In this document: positions 33,567 to 46,100 of the stretch, in pieces | Numbering within the stretch: position 1 is the stretch's first letter | How the letters are laid out: each line of letters begins with the position of its first letter | NCBI RefSeq assembly: GCF_964204645.1 | Contig: NC_134029.1 | Location: 3,729,001-3,793,000, forward strand | Direction of reading: 5' to 3' | From: Tubulanus polymorphus | Taxonomy: Eukaryota > Nemertea > Palaeonemertea > Tubulaniformes > Tubulanidae | DNA: 64,000 bases | Notes under the pieces: generated by a model | Told to the model about the DNA's origin: nothing | The model's database searches: none | Seen by the model: the letters and a program-made list of their open reading frames with translations, nothing else | Position numbers and translations under genes: made by a program

Positions 33567-34766
33567 GTATAGCTTAAAGTTGAACGGAGGATATATTTGA
33601 ATATCGGAAATGTTTTGGTAGTGTAATGTTATGTTACTATGCATCAAAAACGGATAAAAAATGGGTGATGCAAAACTTTGGGAATTCAATACATCATCAG
33701 TACTGCATGGGTATTTTCAGGGGTCGATCGAGCCCGCTAATACTGTTACCGCTTGAACAGTAGGCCTGCTCATAGATGAACCAAGCTCGCAAATATGATA
33801 TGATCCCTTTATTTCAACTGTGTGGAATTGATTTCCACATTCCAAGAAATGCTCAGATTGTATCTGGACTCTGCTGTGATTGGTCCTGGACTGAGCTGTA
33901 CTGATGAGGCTAGATCCACCCGTGATTACTGAGGGCCCTACTACTAGTGACAGACCCAATCCTCTTTACCTGAGACTGACAATAGATAATGATAGAAATA
34001 GTCCGTAATTTAGATATATATTGCAATAATAGATACAGTAGCTCACCAAGCATGTTATATCGTAATAGATCATTATTATTTCTCTATATATAGATATATA
34101 TTTGTATGATTTGATTAAGCGCATGATATTTTAATCTTTAAGTCTGTGTAGTAGTTAAAATACGTTACACCGGAGTTTATCATTGTAATCTGCAAATATA
34201 TATATGTGTAGAATAATCTATTTTTGTTATTTAACAATAAAATTGCGTGAAATAAATAAAATTAGTGTATTTTCTATGTTAGAATTTTTATCTTATGGTT
34301 TTTAAGAACCCTTGGAGATCTTTGTTTTATTGTAGTGCTATGCACCGAATATGATTCGTCTTGATAGATGACTCTTGAGTGAGTAGCTGCTGGATCGGAT
34401 GTTACTTCTACCCAGGGAAAGATAGGCTGGGGCAGTAAAAACCAATTAATCGATTGATGATAATTAAGCCTTATTCGTTTATACAGAATATAGAAAGCGC
34501 CATTGAACATCTAATAATATTTTTTTAATTCAAAAACTAATGTCATAAAAGATTTTATAATTGGATCACAGTGAAAAGGACGCTATAGAAATTAAATTAC
34601 TATTAATATACTGGTCCGTTAGTAAGGATTGCCGCTGTCCGAACCGTTAGGCCAGTATTAGGCCAGTTCCATGATGTAAGTTAGACTGGTTGCCTGTCCC
34701 ATTCAGTCCGGTAACCAGTCTACAATGGGAACTCAATGCAATGACGCGATTGACGGATGTCCGAAG

Positions 34767-34781
34767 TCGCGCCATTTTGAA
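34767..34781 (+). promoter_or_regulatory. CDE/CHR-like cell-cycle element upstream of CHAF1A
   Basis: TCGCG, four bases (CCAT), then TTTGAA lie 125 bp upstream of the CHAF1A ATG. On the other strand the first part reads ATGGCGCGA, an E2F-like core. This spacing is that of tandem CDE/CHR elements bound by DREAM or MuvB in vertebrate cell-cycle promoters. Function here is inferred. Confidence 0.45.
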
Positions 34782-34905
34782 GGGATATCCTGAAAAAGAA
34801 TTCATTTGTTTACGTAGTTTTTTTCAGCTGCCGCAGGACCAGCCCCTCTCTCCTCGACCCCTGATCTCATTGATAAATAGTATCGTTGTGTAGAACGGGA
34901 TTGAG

Positions 34906-37900
34906 ATGTCATCTTTACACGATGGAACGGCTTCAGGTACTGATAATTTGATAGATTACAGTAAAAAAAATCAGCACCCACCAATTAAATTTTGTTGATT
35001 CACGGATTGACCGACGCGACAAAGAATCCAAATTGTCCCGTTTTTTAAAGTACACGAAAAGGATCGTTATTGGATACCTGGTAATGTGTTCGAACTTAAA
35101 GTTGACAAGAAACTTAATCCCAATAATGTAGTTCTGATGTTTTCCATTTTCAGATCCGATTCCTGTTGGAACGTCGCCTTTAAAACCTTCTTCGAAATCT
35201 GGTCTCAAACAAGGTCAGTTCGTTACCGAATATAGGAGTGACTGCTATTTTTAGGTGTCCGTATTGATTAAGTTGCAGATTTTGTCAAATTCCTGAAATG
35301 TAAAGTGATATTTTCAGCTCGTTTGCCGTTTGTTCAACTCGGTCAGAAACCGATCGTCACCGCCCCGGTTCTCGCGTCAAAAAAACGTAAACTTTCCGAT
35401 AACGAAATTCCCGCCCCGAAAGTAATCAAAACGAATAAATCGAACGCTTTAAAATCGGCGACGAATAGAAAAGAAGATAACAAAGATAACGTCTACGTGT
35501 CCGAAAACGAGGTCAGCTCGAGTTCGGAAACGGAAAATATCCCTCTATCGGCTTTAACAACGAAACCGGCGTCTAGACCTGGTTTACTCGATCGGTACAT
35601 CGAAGCCGCCCAACAACGAGAGGTTTCGACTTCCGTAAAGGATGAAAACGAAGACGGCTGCGTTTCCCTTCTCGACGAAAAGGAAAACGAAAAGGAGGCG
35701 ATCGATAGAATCGTCGCGAGAAACGACAAACTAGATCGGTTTATTTACCGCACGAAAAATAGCGACGCGAAAGTCATCGTTGATAATGATGACGACGAAA
35801 AGAAGGAGGAAACCATCAATGAGAAGGATGATAGTGACGATGATGATGCGCTCGAAGCGGCCGATATCTCGGCGATGTCCGTCGATGAAGAGGTGTCGAT
35901 TTTGATGGATAAAGATGCCGACAACAGTATCAACGAACAGAACACGTCCGTAAACTCGAAACGCAGTATAGAAAGCGAAGCGACGCCGGCTAAGAAAGTC
36001 GTTAAGTTACATGAGGGTCAGTCACCTGTAGGAGTCACAGAGTCGACTTCAAAATCACCGGCAATCGTCAGAAAAGTGAGTACTCGCGCAATAAGTGAAG
36101 TCTAAGGTGTTTGTAGCCAGTCTGGCAAAGTTTGAAAGTGCTGAATTAGGAATATGCCTACTTCTGAATCATTCGTGCTGCAAAGTGCTTACTTTTGGAC
36201 TTCAGGTTTCTTAAAAAGTTAAACTTAAAAACGCTGATATTTGACTGTTAAAAATGTTGACTTTTGCTTCAGTCAGACTGCTACAAACAGCTGTTGTTTC
36301 AATGTTTCTCTTTTCACTCTGTGAGCAAGGGTGAACTGAAAATTAAATTGCGGAAATATATGTACAATCTGTTTCCTGTTTCAAGATTTTTCTTGCTGCG
36401 TGCCATGAGTTTAGTGTTGTTATTTTGATATTGAAAATTGTGTTTATTCCACCAAAGACTCCGGCGTCTGGTAAGAAGCTCGCCCTGGAAGCCGAGAGGC
36501 AGCGAAAACGCGAAGAGAGAGAACGAGAAAAACAAGAAAAACTGAGACTTCGCGAAGAGGCGAAACTCGAACGAGAGCGAAAAAAGGATGAAGAAAAGGT
36601 AACATTATTCAATACTTTAGCCCTGGGTGCAAGGTTAGGTAATTGTAGTTGGTTGTTTATCATAACTTGGCTTCATTCCAGAAACGAAAAGAACAGGAAA
36701 AACTACAGAAAGAGAAGGAAAAACAGGATAAAAAAGAACAAGTCGAAAAAGAGAGACTGGAGAGATTGAAGCAGAAAGAAGATGAGAAAAAGAAGAAGAA
36801 TGAAGCTATTGAGTGAGTAGATTGAGAGGCATTCAGTCATCGTTTTCTGCGGTCTTTCCGGAGTGAAATATCTTGTTTCGCTGATTATTCAGGGAAGAGA
36901 AACGTCGAAAGGAGGAAGAGAAGAAATTGAAGGAAAGCGAAAAAAATAAAATCCAGAATGAAAAATTGCGCGATGAAGAAGAAAAGGTATGTTTTAATCT
37001 GTTCATTTCCAGTTGTGGACAGTTCCTTATAACTGATAAGGCCAGTATTACAACAACACAGAGTGGCGTATTGGAAATTTCTTGTTTTGCAGCCATGTTC
37101 TTTTATCATGTACCCAATGCCACATTGATACTCAATATACAATGTATGATTTATAAACTGTTCCCTTAAATCTATAGATGACCATATTATCTTCTGTTGT
37201 TATATGACAGCAAGTCTCCAATACTTGAGGGCAAACAAACTAAAACATCATGTGCAAGACTTTTATTCATTTGAGCGTTGATGACATGAAATCGTCTGAT
37301 TTTTGGTTTATTTTCGTTTTACTGCAGATGAAGAAACAGCAGAAATTACAGCAATCTTTTCGAAGTTTCTTCGTGAAGAATGATACCTCCCCTGTTCTCA
37401 AGGTATAAAAAGAACCTTCAGTGTTTTTTCATTTAATTGCAGTTGATTCTAAATCTAATTTTAGAAACTAATGCGTAATTTTTGCATTCAGACGACGGTC
37501 AAACAGTTCACCACGAACGGATTCTTCCGCGATTTCCAAGTTAAAGACAACATGAGGTTGGCTCCGTCGACTCGCTTTGACTCGGCGAATCACGATTTGA
37601 AAATGGAGGCGTTCGACGATTTGCTGACGAAACAAGATTCATCAACCGCGGAGCTGTATTTACACCGTATCAAATCTACGTCGTATGTTAAAGGCAAATC
37701 AGGGAAAACATGGAAATTGTAAGTAATTTACAGAGGCTCATTTGACTTACTTTTGGGTTTTTATTTATCATTCGTAGAATGGCCACAGTGTGGCCACTGA
37801 CCTGGAAAACATGGAAAATTCAGGGAATTCGGATATGTTATTGACCACACGCTTCTTTATCAATACATAATTCATAAGAGTGAAGAAATTGTAAAATTTT

Positions 37901-40421
37901 AAACCAAGAAATTCCTTGGATTTACTCAGCGTATTGGTGTGTTATGATATTGAAAAATCAAGGAAACTCAGGGGATTTCTAAATGGGTGGAAAGTGGCTA
38001 CCCAAACGTTCGAGCTAAGTCCTCGTTAATACGCTCTTATTGTTATATCAGTGAAAATGAAAGTGACGTGGTCGCAATTGACGACAATTCTGCAGTGAAA
38101 ACGAAAGCAAAACTGATACAATTCCACGAGAATTATCGACCTCCGTACTATGGCACGTGGAGAAAGAAGAGCTCAAAGCTGAACGCTAGGGACCCGTTTA
38201 GAAAAGATGAGGTGAGAGAGAAAGTTTTGAAACAATCTTGCGATAATGACTCGGATTCAACTTTTAATCAACTTTTCGAATTTTCAATAATCTTTCGTAG
38301 AATTTGTTTGATTATGAAATCGACAGCGACGATGAGTGGGAAGAAGAGGAACCAGGAGAGAGTTTATCTCACTCTGAGGTAAAGAAAATCCTGTGAAAAT
38401 GCTATCAGCTTACTCCGCTCAAGTCGGGCTCCAGTCCAACTTGAGAGTAATATCCAAATTACTGGGCAGATATACATAAATTTCGACTAAATGTTGTTCT
38501 GAATATATTTGATAATTAGGGTGAAGATGAAGATGAGAAGGTCGGCGGCGGTGATGATGCAGATGACGATGATGAAGATGGTTTCTTCGTCCCGCACGGC
38601 TATCTGTCGGGCGACGAAGGTTGCGAAGATGATGAAGACGTAAGGAATATTCTCGTATTAAGATTCAGTTTGCAGATGAACACATTTTGTTTGCCCTTTA
38701 TTGAGATATGAAATGTTCGCGATTGTAGATGAGTCCGGAGAAGATGAAAGCTGATCAGCAGCTGAAAGCTCGTCAGTTCGAGATGGATTTAAAGAGACAA
38801 TGTAAAGCGCTTGTTCCGATTATAATCGGATGTTTCATCGATGATAAACCAGGACCGATACCCGTACAATACAATCAATTAGAAACTTATCGGGTAAGAT
38901 TCGATCCAAGGGATTGAACAAAATTGTACCCATTTTGACGAAAAGTGCCTATAGAATGAGTACTCAAAATTTTGGGGGTCCTACAAAAGACTGATCAGAT
39001 TCTCTGGCCTTCCGACTGTCTTACACAATCTCAGATTTGATGTTGTTGTTTTTAGGCTGTTCCTTTGAATGACGGTAGTTTTCCTATTCCAACCTACCAC
39101 AGTACGAAGGGTTCATTACCTACTGATGCAGTCAGTGGGAGCCCGGCATCGAGAGCTGCCTCTCGAGCTCTTAAAAAACCAGTCCCCGAGGAAGGTAAGT
39201 TATTCAATAGTTATCCATCGATCAAGTTTTTGTATTCTTTTTTTGGAAGATCGTTTACGCAACCCAGAACCAGAATTTCCATTCTGTACTTCAATTTTCG
39301 ATTTCAAAATAAAACCCCGTTTCATTGCTGGCAGGTGTAGTGGGTTTGTTAGGAACTATCCTCGCTTGCCAGGATGATAGTTAGATGATTAGGGACACAC
39401 CAAAAATTAGCACGAAAATCAATCAATTAATCATACGTTAACTTTATTTTCAGCTATGTCGGATTTGATTCGTTTGGTGCACGGGAATATATGTGGAATC
39501 AAGAAACTCATTCGCGAATTCCGCGAGTACTGGAGACTGAAAAACGGTTGCAAACCGTCTTCAGAACTCGCAGAACAGAGTCAAGAGAATAACGATAATA
39601 TCGGAGTAGATTCTGGAGTCGCTCCGATGGAAGTCGATGCTCCGGTTATTACCGTACCATCCACTCCGACTAGTCCAGCTAATGTCAACGCGTCCGATTA
39701 CGAGATATCTAAACGTCAAGTCGAATTGAAGATCAACGCGATCGCGCAGTATAAAAAGGACTCGTCATATCCGCGTAAATGCTGGTACGTTAATCCTGAC
39801 ATGTTGAGTCAGTACAAGTTAACTGACCTGCCGATACCGGGTCAATGGCAGTACGTTACTAAACAACCAGTATCACGCGCTCCAACCCCACTGCAGCAGA
39901 AGGACGAACGCGAAGCGATGGATACCTCGACTCCAACTGCAACGTCGAAAACATCTGCGGGAATTTCAATTAAACAGTTCACCGTAAAGAGCTCACCGGC
40001 GGACGCGTTTAAATCGATGCCCATCGCGGAATTGACTCCCCCGAAACCAATTCCCGTTATAAAACCGCCCCGCCGAATAACCTTGACCTCATTTCTAAAA
40101 CCGAACTCGAAACCGACGGATATTTCATCTGCTGAGGGAGCGACCTCCACTGAAGGGACGACCTCTGCTGAGGGAGTGACCTCTGCTGTTCTCGGGACAT
40201 TAACGACTGGTGAATCATCAGTTGAATTGAATATGATGAATGGCAGTCAGAATTCAGTATTTCAGGCTCGACCTGAACACACCAATACAGTGAGCTCGGC
40301 ATTACAGGCTTGGCCTGCACTTGTCAATACCGAGAGTTCAGCGTTACAGGCTTGGCCTGCACGTGTTAATACACAGTTACTAGATGATGTCAGTGATGAC
40401 GATATTATCGTATTAGACTAA
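34906..40421 (+). CDS. CHAF1A: Chromatin assembly factor 1 subunit A (CAF-1 p150)
   Basis: Fourteen exons (34906-34936, 35154-35213, 35318-36075, 36458-36598, 36682-36812, 36893-36986, 37328-37402, 37492-37718, 38052-38211, 38301-38378, 38520-38639, 38729-38893, 39056-39194, 39454-40421) total 3147 nt, or 1048 aa, all in frame. In order: the N-terminal QARLPF motif (30-35, PCNA/PIP-type); a disordered acidic region; a highly charged KER coiled coil (about 284-405); an internal PIP box QQSFRSFF (413-420); LIQFHENYRPPYYGTW; the acidic block IDSDDEWEEEEPGESLSHSE followed by DDEDGFFVPHGYLSGDEG; then a C-terminal winged-helix region with LVHGNICGIKKLIREFREYW, CWYVNP (836-841), PIPGQWQYVT and the SIKQFTVK motif. 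The protein deposits newly made H3-H4 behind replication forks through PCNA. The tail carries short tandem repeats (SALQAWPA and STEGTTSAEG types). Confidence 0.97.
36108..36290. repeat. Foldback element, GTTTGTAGCCAGTCT...AGACTGCTACAAAC
   Basis: The inverted ends GTTTGTAGCCAGTCTGG and CAGTCAGACTGCTACAAAC enclose an interior with AGTGCTTACTTTTGGACT. It lies in CHAF1A intron 3. The DNA at the left edge of the window (1-283) is a diverged relative. Confidence 0.75.
37779..38003. repeat. Interspersed repeat, GGCCACTG...AAATGGG family, copy 2
   Basis: It runs from GTGGCCACTGACCTGGAAAA, through CAGGGAATTC, to AACTCAGGGGATTTCTAAATG and GAAAGTGGCTACCC. It shares block order with 8680-8815. It ends about 50 bp before CHAF1A exon 9, so it supplies much of that intron's 3' region. 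Confidence 0.65.
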
Positions 40422-40865
40422 AATGTTGAGCTTTCTTGACAAACTGTTTGTCGACACAGAATGTAGAAACTGATTATAAACTCAGGAGAGATTGAAATGT
40501 TTAAAGATATTCTACTTCTGTTTATACAGTTGCTTGCTGTTATATCGGTGAAAATTTATGTTTTAATATATTGATGAATAATTGAACATTATTTGTTGTA
40601 TAGATATGTTGTGCTCGTGTTGTGTAAGTGTTAGATGGAAGAAGGCTTTCGTAGTTTGGGCCTGAACTTGTGGGTAATCGATACAGTGATTTTGATATGT
40701 AAATTAGTCTCTCGAAACCACCAAAAATACATCACATTCACTGGTGCTATAATATGATATTTAAATTAAAAGTAAATGAATCCTTTTTGAGCTAGGATGG
40801 CTGTTTGCAAAATTGTGTAACATTTTGTATTGTATATAATATAAAGTGGTCGATAAATACATATA
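40422..40865 (+). other. CHAF1A: Putative CHAF1A 3' UTR
   Basis: AT-rich non-coding sequence follows the TAA at 40419-40421. No perfect AATAAA is present; the variant AATATA(AA) at 40838-40845 is the best candidate. The MYORG-like gene converges here, so the two 3' ends probably abut or overlap. Confidence 0.45.
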
Positions 40866-42247
40866 TTTATATATGCATGTACTAAGACACAAATTTGTTT
40901 GTTTATTGAAATGGTTTCATTCCAAAAGCAATTAAGGAAAGGGTATTTAGCAGAGGACTTTCCAGGCCTTCCAACTGTTGGCTTCGATATTTGGTTATTC
41001 TCGGGAGTTGAGGCGGAGGAGTTTCAGAAAACGTGCAGGAAAATGATCTTCCTTATGACCAAAAAGTAGACTGAAGAAACGCGTGCAATTTATTCATAGG
41101 AATGTTTTTAATCAAACAATTTTAGTAGGAGACAATCTTCAAAATGTTTTAAACAACATAACAAAATATTCAATCCATAACACTTCCGAACCATTTGATA
41201 TGAATAGACCGTTGTTTAAAAGTACTGGTTGATTTAAAAATTGGGCAATTAGTTATTGAGCAAAGATTAAGAAGCAAAATGTGTTAAATTCAACAAACCC
41301 TGATTCTGGAGTTACAATAACAGCCCAATTATCTTAAAGCTATAAACCAGGGGTGGGCTTATTACGCATGACTAGATTAACAAGCCTTCAGAGGAAGAAC
41401 ACTTCAACATACTGATTAAAGGCATTATGCATTACTGGTATAAAAACAAACCATTGATCAGTGAAAAATTATGTTAGGTTATTCTTACTTTGAACCACTG
41501 AACTAGAATTGTACAATCATTCGTTCTGCATGGCAGGAATTCTGTTGTAAAAGACAATATTTGTAATGCAGATTATGATATAAATGACTGACCAATGAAG
41601 CACTTTCTTTAAGCCACATTCATTCCCCTATCTATAATTCAGAGTGCTGGAGAGATCAATTTCCTGTATTTTCATCGGGACAATATGGCTGTATGAATGG
41701 GAATTAAAATGTGTTTACCAAATCATTATTTCCACCTTAATTCATCATCAAATGAATAAAATTAAGAACCCAGACATTACAACATTAGTTCTAGATTGCT
41801 GATTTTACTATGAGTATAGTGAATATTTGAGGTATATTTTATATCATTGCGTTGTATGCAGAGGTCTTTTCCCTGAAAATTCAATCATTGTTTCTAAGCT
41901 CATTTAAATTCTAGTTGCACCAATGTTTCAAAATTTTTACACGCTAATCTTATAAATTAAGAGATCAAAAAGATCATACACAAGAAATAGCCACTATTTC
42001 GGAATGTGTAAATGGATTTGATTACATCTAACTCACTAATAAAAGCAAGCTTAATTCAGAAATTATTGCGTCAAAGTAATATTTAGAGCAAACATTTCAA
42101 AGTTATGCAATTAATACAAATATGTAAACTCTAAGGTCAAACCTATGGACAAAATTTTTTGTAAATTTCCTAGCACTCATTCTACTATATACTTGATTAT
42201 CAAGACAATTTTAGGTTAAAATAAAACAACTAATAAAAAACAAAACT

Positions 42248-42350
42248 GGGGCCAGTAGACTAAAACTCAAACTCTTAAAACCATAAAGCTAAGGTCGTAA
42301 AGAGAACAGTTCATCCAGAGTAAAAACTATGTCTTTAAAAACTGGCCCCT
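42248..42350. repeat. Foldback element, GGGGCCAGTAGAC...AACTGGCCCC
   Basis: The inverted ends ACTGGGGCCAGTAGACTAAA and TTTAAAAACTGGCCCCTG border a 103-bp element. It is related by its termini to the other GGGGCC foldbacks in the window. Confidence 0.7.
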
Positions 42351-42803
42351 GATGTATAACAATCATATTCTATGAAAAGTATTGATGGCCTATTAAAGGA
42401 AAATATATCTTATTATGTACAGAGCGTATTACTGGCTAAAATTCATATTTATTGCATATTGCATAGATTATTACTTGATTGGCACTTACTGTTCCTCACT
42501 AACTTAGTGCCACACTGGCACTAAGCTAGTTACTGGCACTAAGCTAGTTAGGTTCACATATCAATAATGAGCCATGATGAAGTATTTCATTCATGTATAT
42601 TAATTACATGTACGGGTATAATATTATGTATTTAAAACTATGATGATAAGAAAGACCATTACGGTAGCATATGTTCACTATCCCAGCACAGGTGCCATTT
42701 AACGGATAATCAATTCTATATACAGAATACGTAGAATAAAATGGTAAAAATATGATGAACTGCTTTTACATGTGACACCATTACCGCTATCCAAAGAAGA
42801 CGA

Positions 42804-43019
42804 TTTGGCGCGGACCGGACCCGAGTCAAATGTGGCTGCGCTTAATAAGAAAGAACATTCACACAAATAATGCAGTGGGAAGCCAAAGGATTTACCCCAT
42901 ACTTCCAAACAAGTTAGCATTCACACAGAATAATTTAACCAACGCTAGAGATTGGCAGGGGCCTGTTACGATATTTTAGATTGTGCCAAATTTGGCCCGG
43001 GTCAAAAGCGCCGGTGTAA
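42804..43019. repeat. Interspersed repeat, CCAAATTTGGCC family, copy 4
   Basis: Blocks GGCGCGGACCGGACCCGAGT, CACACAAATAATGCAGTGG, ATTCACACAGAATAATTTAA and TGCCAAATTTGGCCCGGGTC match the other three copies in order. It ends close to the 3' end of the MYORG-like coding sequence. Confidence 0.75.
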
Positions 43020-43106
43020 TTCTATTTATTTCAGCATGAACCGATCCCACGTCGTATTCTTCACTTTCGCACCTAAAGAAAATTTTGATTTTGAAATTGG
43101 AAGAAC

Positions 43107-46100
43107 TCAGTCATTACTTAATGAATACTTAAAATCTTTCGATTCTTTCGGAGGCTTTTCACGTACGAAATATGGCACGGATCCGAGCGGTACGGGGTAA
43201 TTCCTCAACCACGCCCCTCGTTTGATCGTATAGATAGCCGCGTGTTCCGGAGACTTCCATCGTCCGGCGGTCAGATAAACGTCGCGACGTCGTTCTCCCT
43301 TGTTCACAGAGGGCGCAACAATCACGTCATCACCCAGCATAAACTGATCGTCGATTACCTGCGCGTAACGATCGTCGTGCTGCGCCGTCCACCACATCGG
43401 ACGGATAATCGGGTCACCGGTGACCGACGCGTGCTCTGCTAATCTCTTCACGATCGGAAACACGAAATCCTCGTGAAGTTTCGCGAGTTTCTTCGCGATG
43501 ACGACGACCGAATCGTTGTATTGCCACGGCAACGTCGAGAATTCGAACGCCGGCAGAAAAACGGCGATTCCCAACCATCGTACGTAGAGCTCTTCTGGTG
43601 GGATCGTCACTTTAGAATCATTCGCTGTATTACGTATAGCGCTGCTACCGACTTGTAAACTCAAATACGGATAACCGTGCAAACCGAGTGTGAGTACAGT
43701 CGGTATAATCGTCTTCAAACCGTTCTGCGAGCCCCAGTTATTCTGTTTGCCTTCGATATTCATCAGAAGCGGTAAATGTTGAGTATGAGCGCCGACCGAT
43801 ACCTGCGTCTGGTCACCCCATTTAAGCGCTAAGGCGATATATTTCTCGACGAATGAGTCCGGATTGCTTAGATTCGCGTAGAACATCGGTTTTTTCGGTA
43901 ACCAGCCGATTTCTCCTCCCGCAACGCGAAAGATGCGCACGCCGTTTTCATTGACGATACGCTCTAGACTGTTATAGAACCATTTGGCGGCGGCCGGATT
44001 CGTGAAATCGCGCACGCAACCTTTACCACGCCACCACGACACGATACCGGGCAGTTTATCGAGGCTGGTTTTCACGTAGTAATCGTTGACGATGCCGGTG
44101 TGGAACTCGACGGAATCAGTGTTGACGAACGGATGAATCCACAGCGTTAGATTAAACCCGATTCGTCTGAGTTCGTCGACCATAGCGGTCGCGTTCGGGA
44201 ATTTGATCGCGTTGAATTTCAAATCGCCGTAACGATTCTCCCAGCCGTCGTGCAGTACGAGGTAACTGTTACGAAACCCGCGGGCCTTGATTGTCTCGGC
44301 CAGGTCGACGACGTCTGCCTGCGTTACGTTCGTACCGAATCGACCCCACGTCGACCACGCCGGATACCGAAATAAACTCATCGCCGGCACGTGCGCGGCG
44401 AATCGAGTCATATTCGCGAGCGTGAATCGGTGCACGCCGAGCATATCCTTGCCGCGACACAGTTCGTAGTTCAGACTCGGTTTATGCCCGCGGTACGGCG
44501 TATCGCGATACGCCGCGCTTAAACATAACTTATCGCCGTCGAAGCTGACGGATAGTGGGACGTCTTCGTCGACGGTCAGCGATATTCCCTTCGACGATAA
44601 CCAGTAACGCTCGACCACCGAACCGTACTCGCCGTCGAACATGTTACCGGTTAAATACGGCTCGAGTGAATGATTCTGACGATCCATCGGCCACAGTTGA
44701 TTCGGTATGATCGCGCCGCCGTACCAGTGACCGCTCAAATCGTAACAATCCATGAGCGGGTATTCGTCGCTTACGGCCGTCCAACTGACGCGGAAACACG
44801 AGATATCCTTGCTGATATCGTGGCCGGAATATTTGATATCCAGTTGACCGTATTTACGCCACAATAAAGAAAGATGCAACTTGCTGTCTCTGTCGGAGCA
44901 GGTTTTCGGGAGGCCCAAGTAAGGCATCGTGACGCCGAGTTTCCCTTTCAGTCGAATGTCTTCGGTATCATTTTCCCGATCAACGATCTACAAAAACAGA
45001 AACGTGATTATTGATAAGGAAATCATAATCACCCGATCATCCTCCCTCAGCACGGATTCGAACCTGATAGCAGCGTTTGACTCAGCTACGGCGAGAAACC
45101 CTGCCGCTGCAAAAATGAAACAGGATTTCTGATAATAATGACATCACTCGGGCTAGTCAGGCAGGGTTTCATAACGCGGTGAGTCTTAATGCCATCAGGT
45201 TTGTATCCCTGCCCATAGATTTCAAGTGAGAATCCACCAGTATCCTCCCCTGAAATCTATGGGAAGTTTGTGCACTTTATGAAAGGGATGTAGCAAAAGA
45301 ATTTTGAAAACTACCTTGAATGTTCGTTTATCTTCGCTGAAGACGATTTTCATCGCGATTTCAACTTGGTACATTTTACGATCATACTGCAGCCACACGA
45401 CAGTAACGCCCCCTACAATTATGACGAACAGGAACACGAGCAATGTCTTCAGTCTGTACTCTTTCGGTTTGATGATCTCAACTTTCTTTTTCGGCGGAGG
45501 TGGCACGATGTCATGCTGAAAATTGAACACACATTTTGGCAGTTAGAGAACTTGTTTCTGTAAAGGGAAGGCTTTTGAATCTCAGATATCCTTCATTGAT
45601 TATAATCCATGGAACCAATGTTAATTTTTTTTGTATATAAGATTAAATGTTGTTTCTGAAACCACTAAGGTTATTAAGAGTAAATTCATATACTATACCC
45701 AACCACAATATAAGTATCTTAAAAAGTAAAACGTATCTTATTTCATATATGTTTACATTTTTCCTAAGGGATCATTCATTTATTACGTACGCATGAGGGG
45801 TGGGTCAAATTTCACACGTAATAAATGAATGATACCTAAGTAGCTACTGTGAGATATTCTTATACGTGTATATAATTGTTATCGCCTTTCAATCAAACCC
45901 ATGAATAGGATCAAGAGCAAGCTTTGAAAATGTTTTTAAAGGAATGTAAGCTGAAGCATAGCACTTAAATAACTACACAAAATTTTTTTCTAGAAATCTG
46001 AGCAAAAGGGTTTGACTAGGAAAATCATGTTATGGTTTGAATTTGGCTTGAAAATTACTCCACATGGTTCATGTGATGTGTGATGACGGGGATTTCGGTC

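Larger units (their letters stand above)
40885..43106 (-). other. Putative MYORG-like 3' UTR
   Basis: On the minus strand no exon is visible after the stop at 43107. The last AATAAA before CHAF1A is at 40907-40902, which would give a UTR of about 2.2 kb. It contains a foldback element (42248-42350) and a CCAAATTTGGCC-family repeat (42804-43019). An earlier poly(A) site is possible. Confidence 0.35.
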
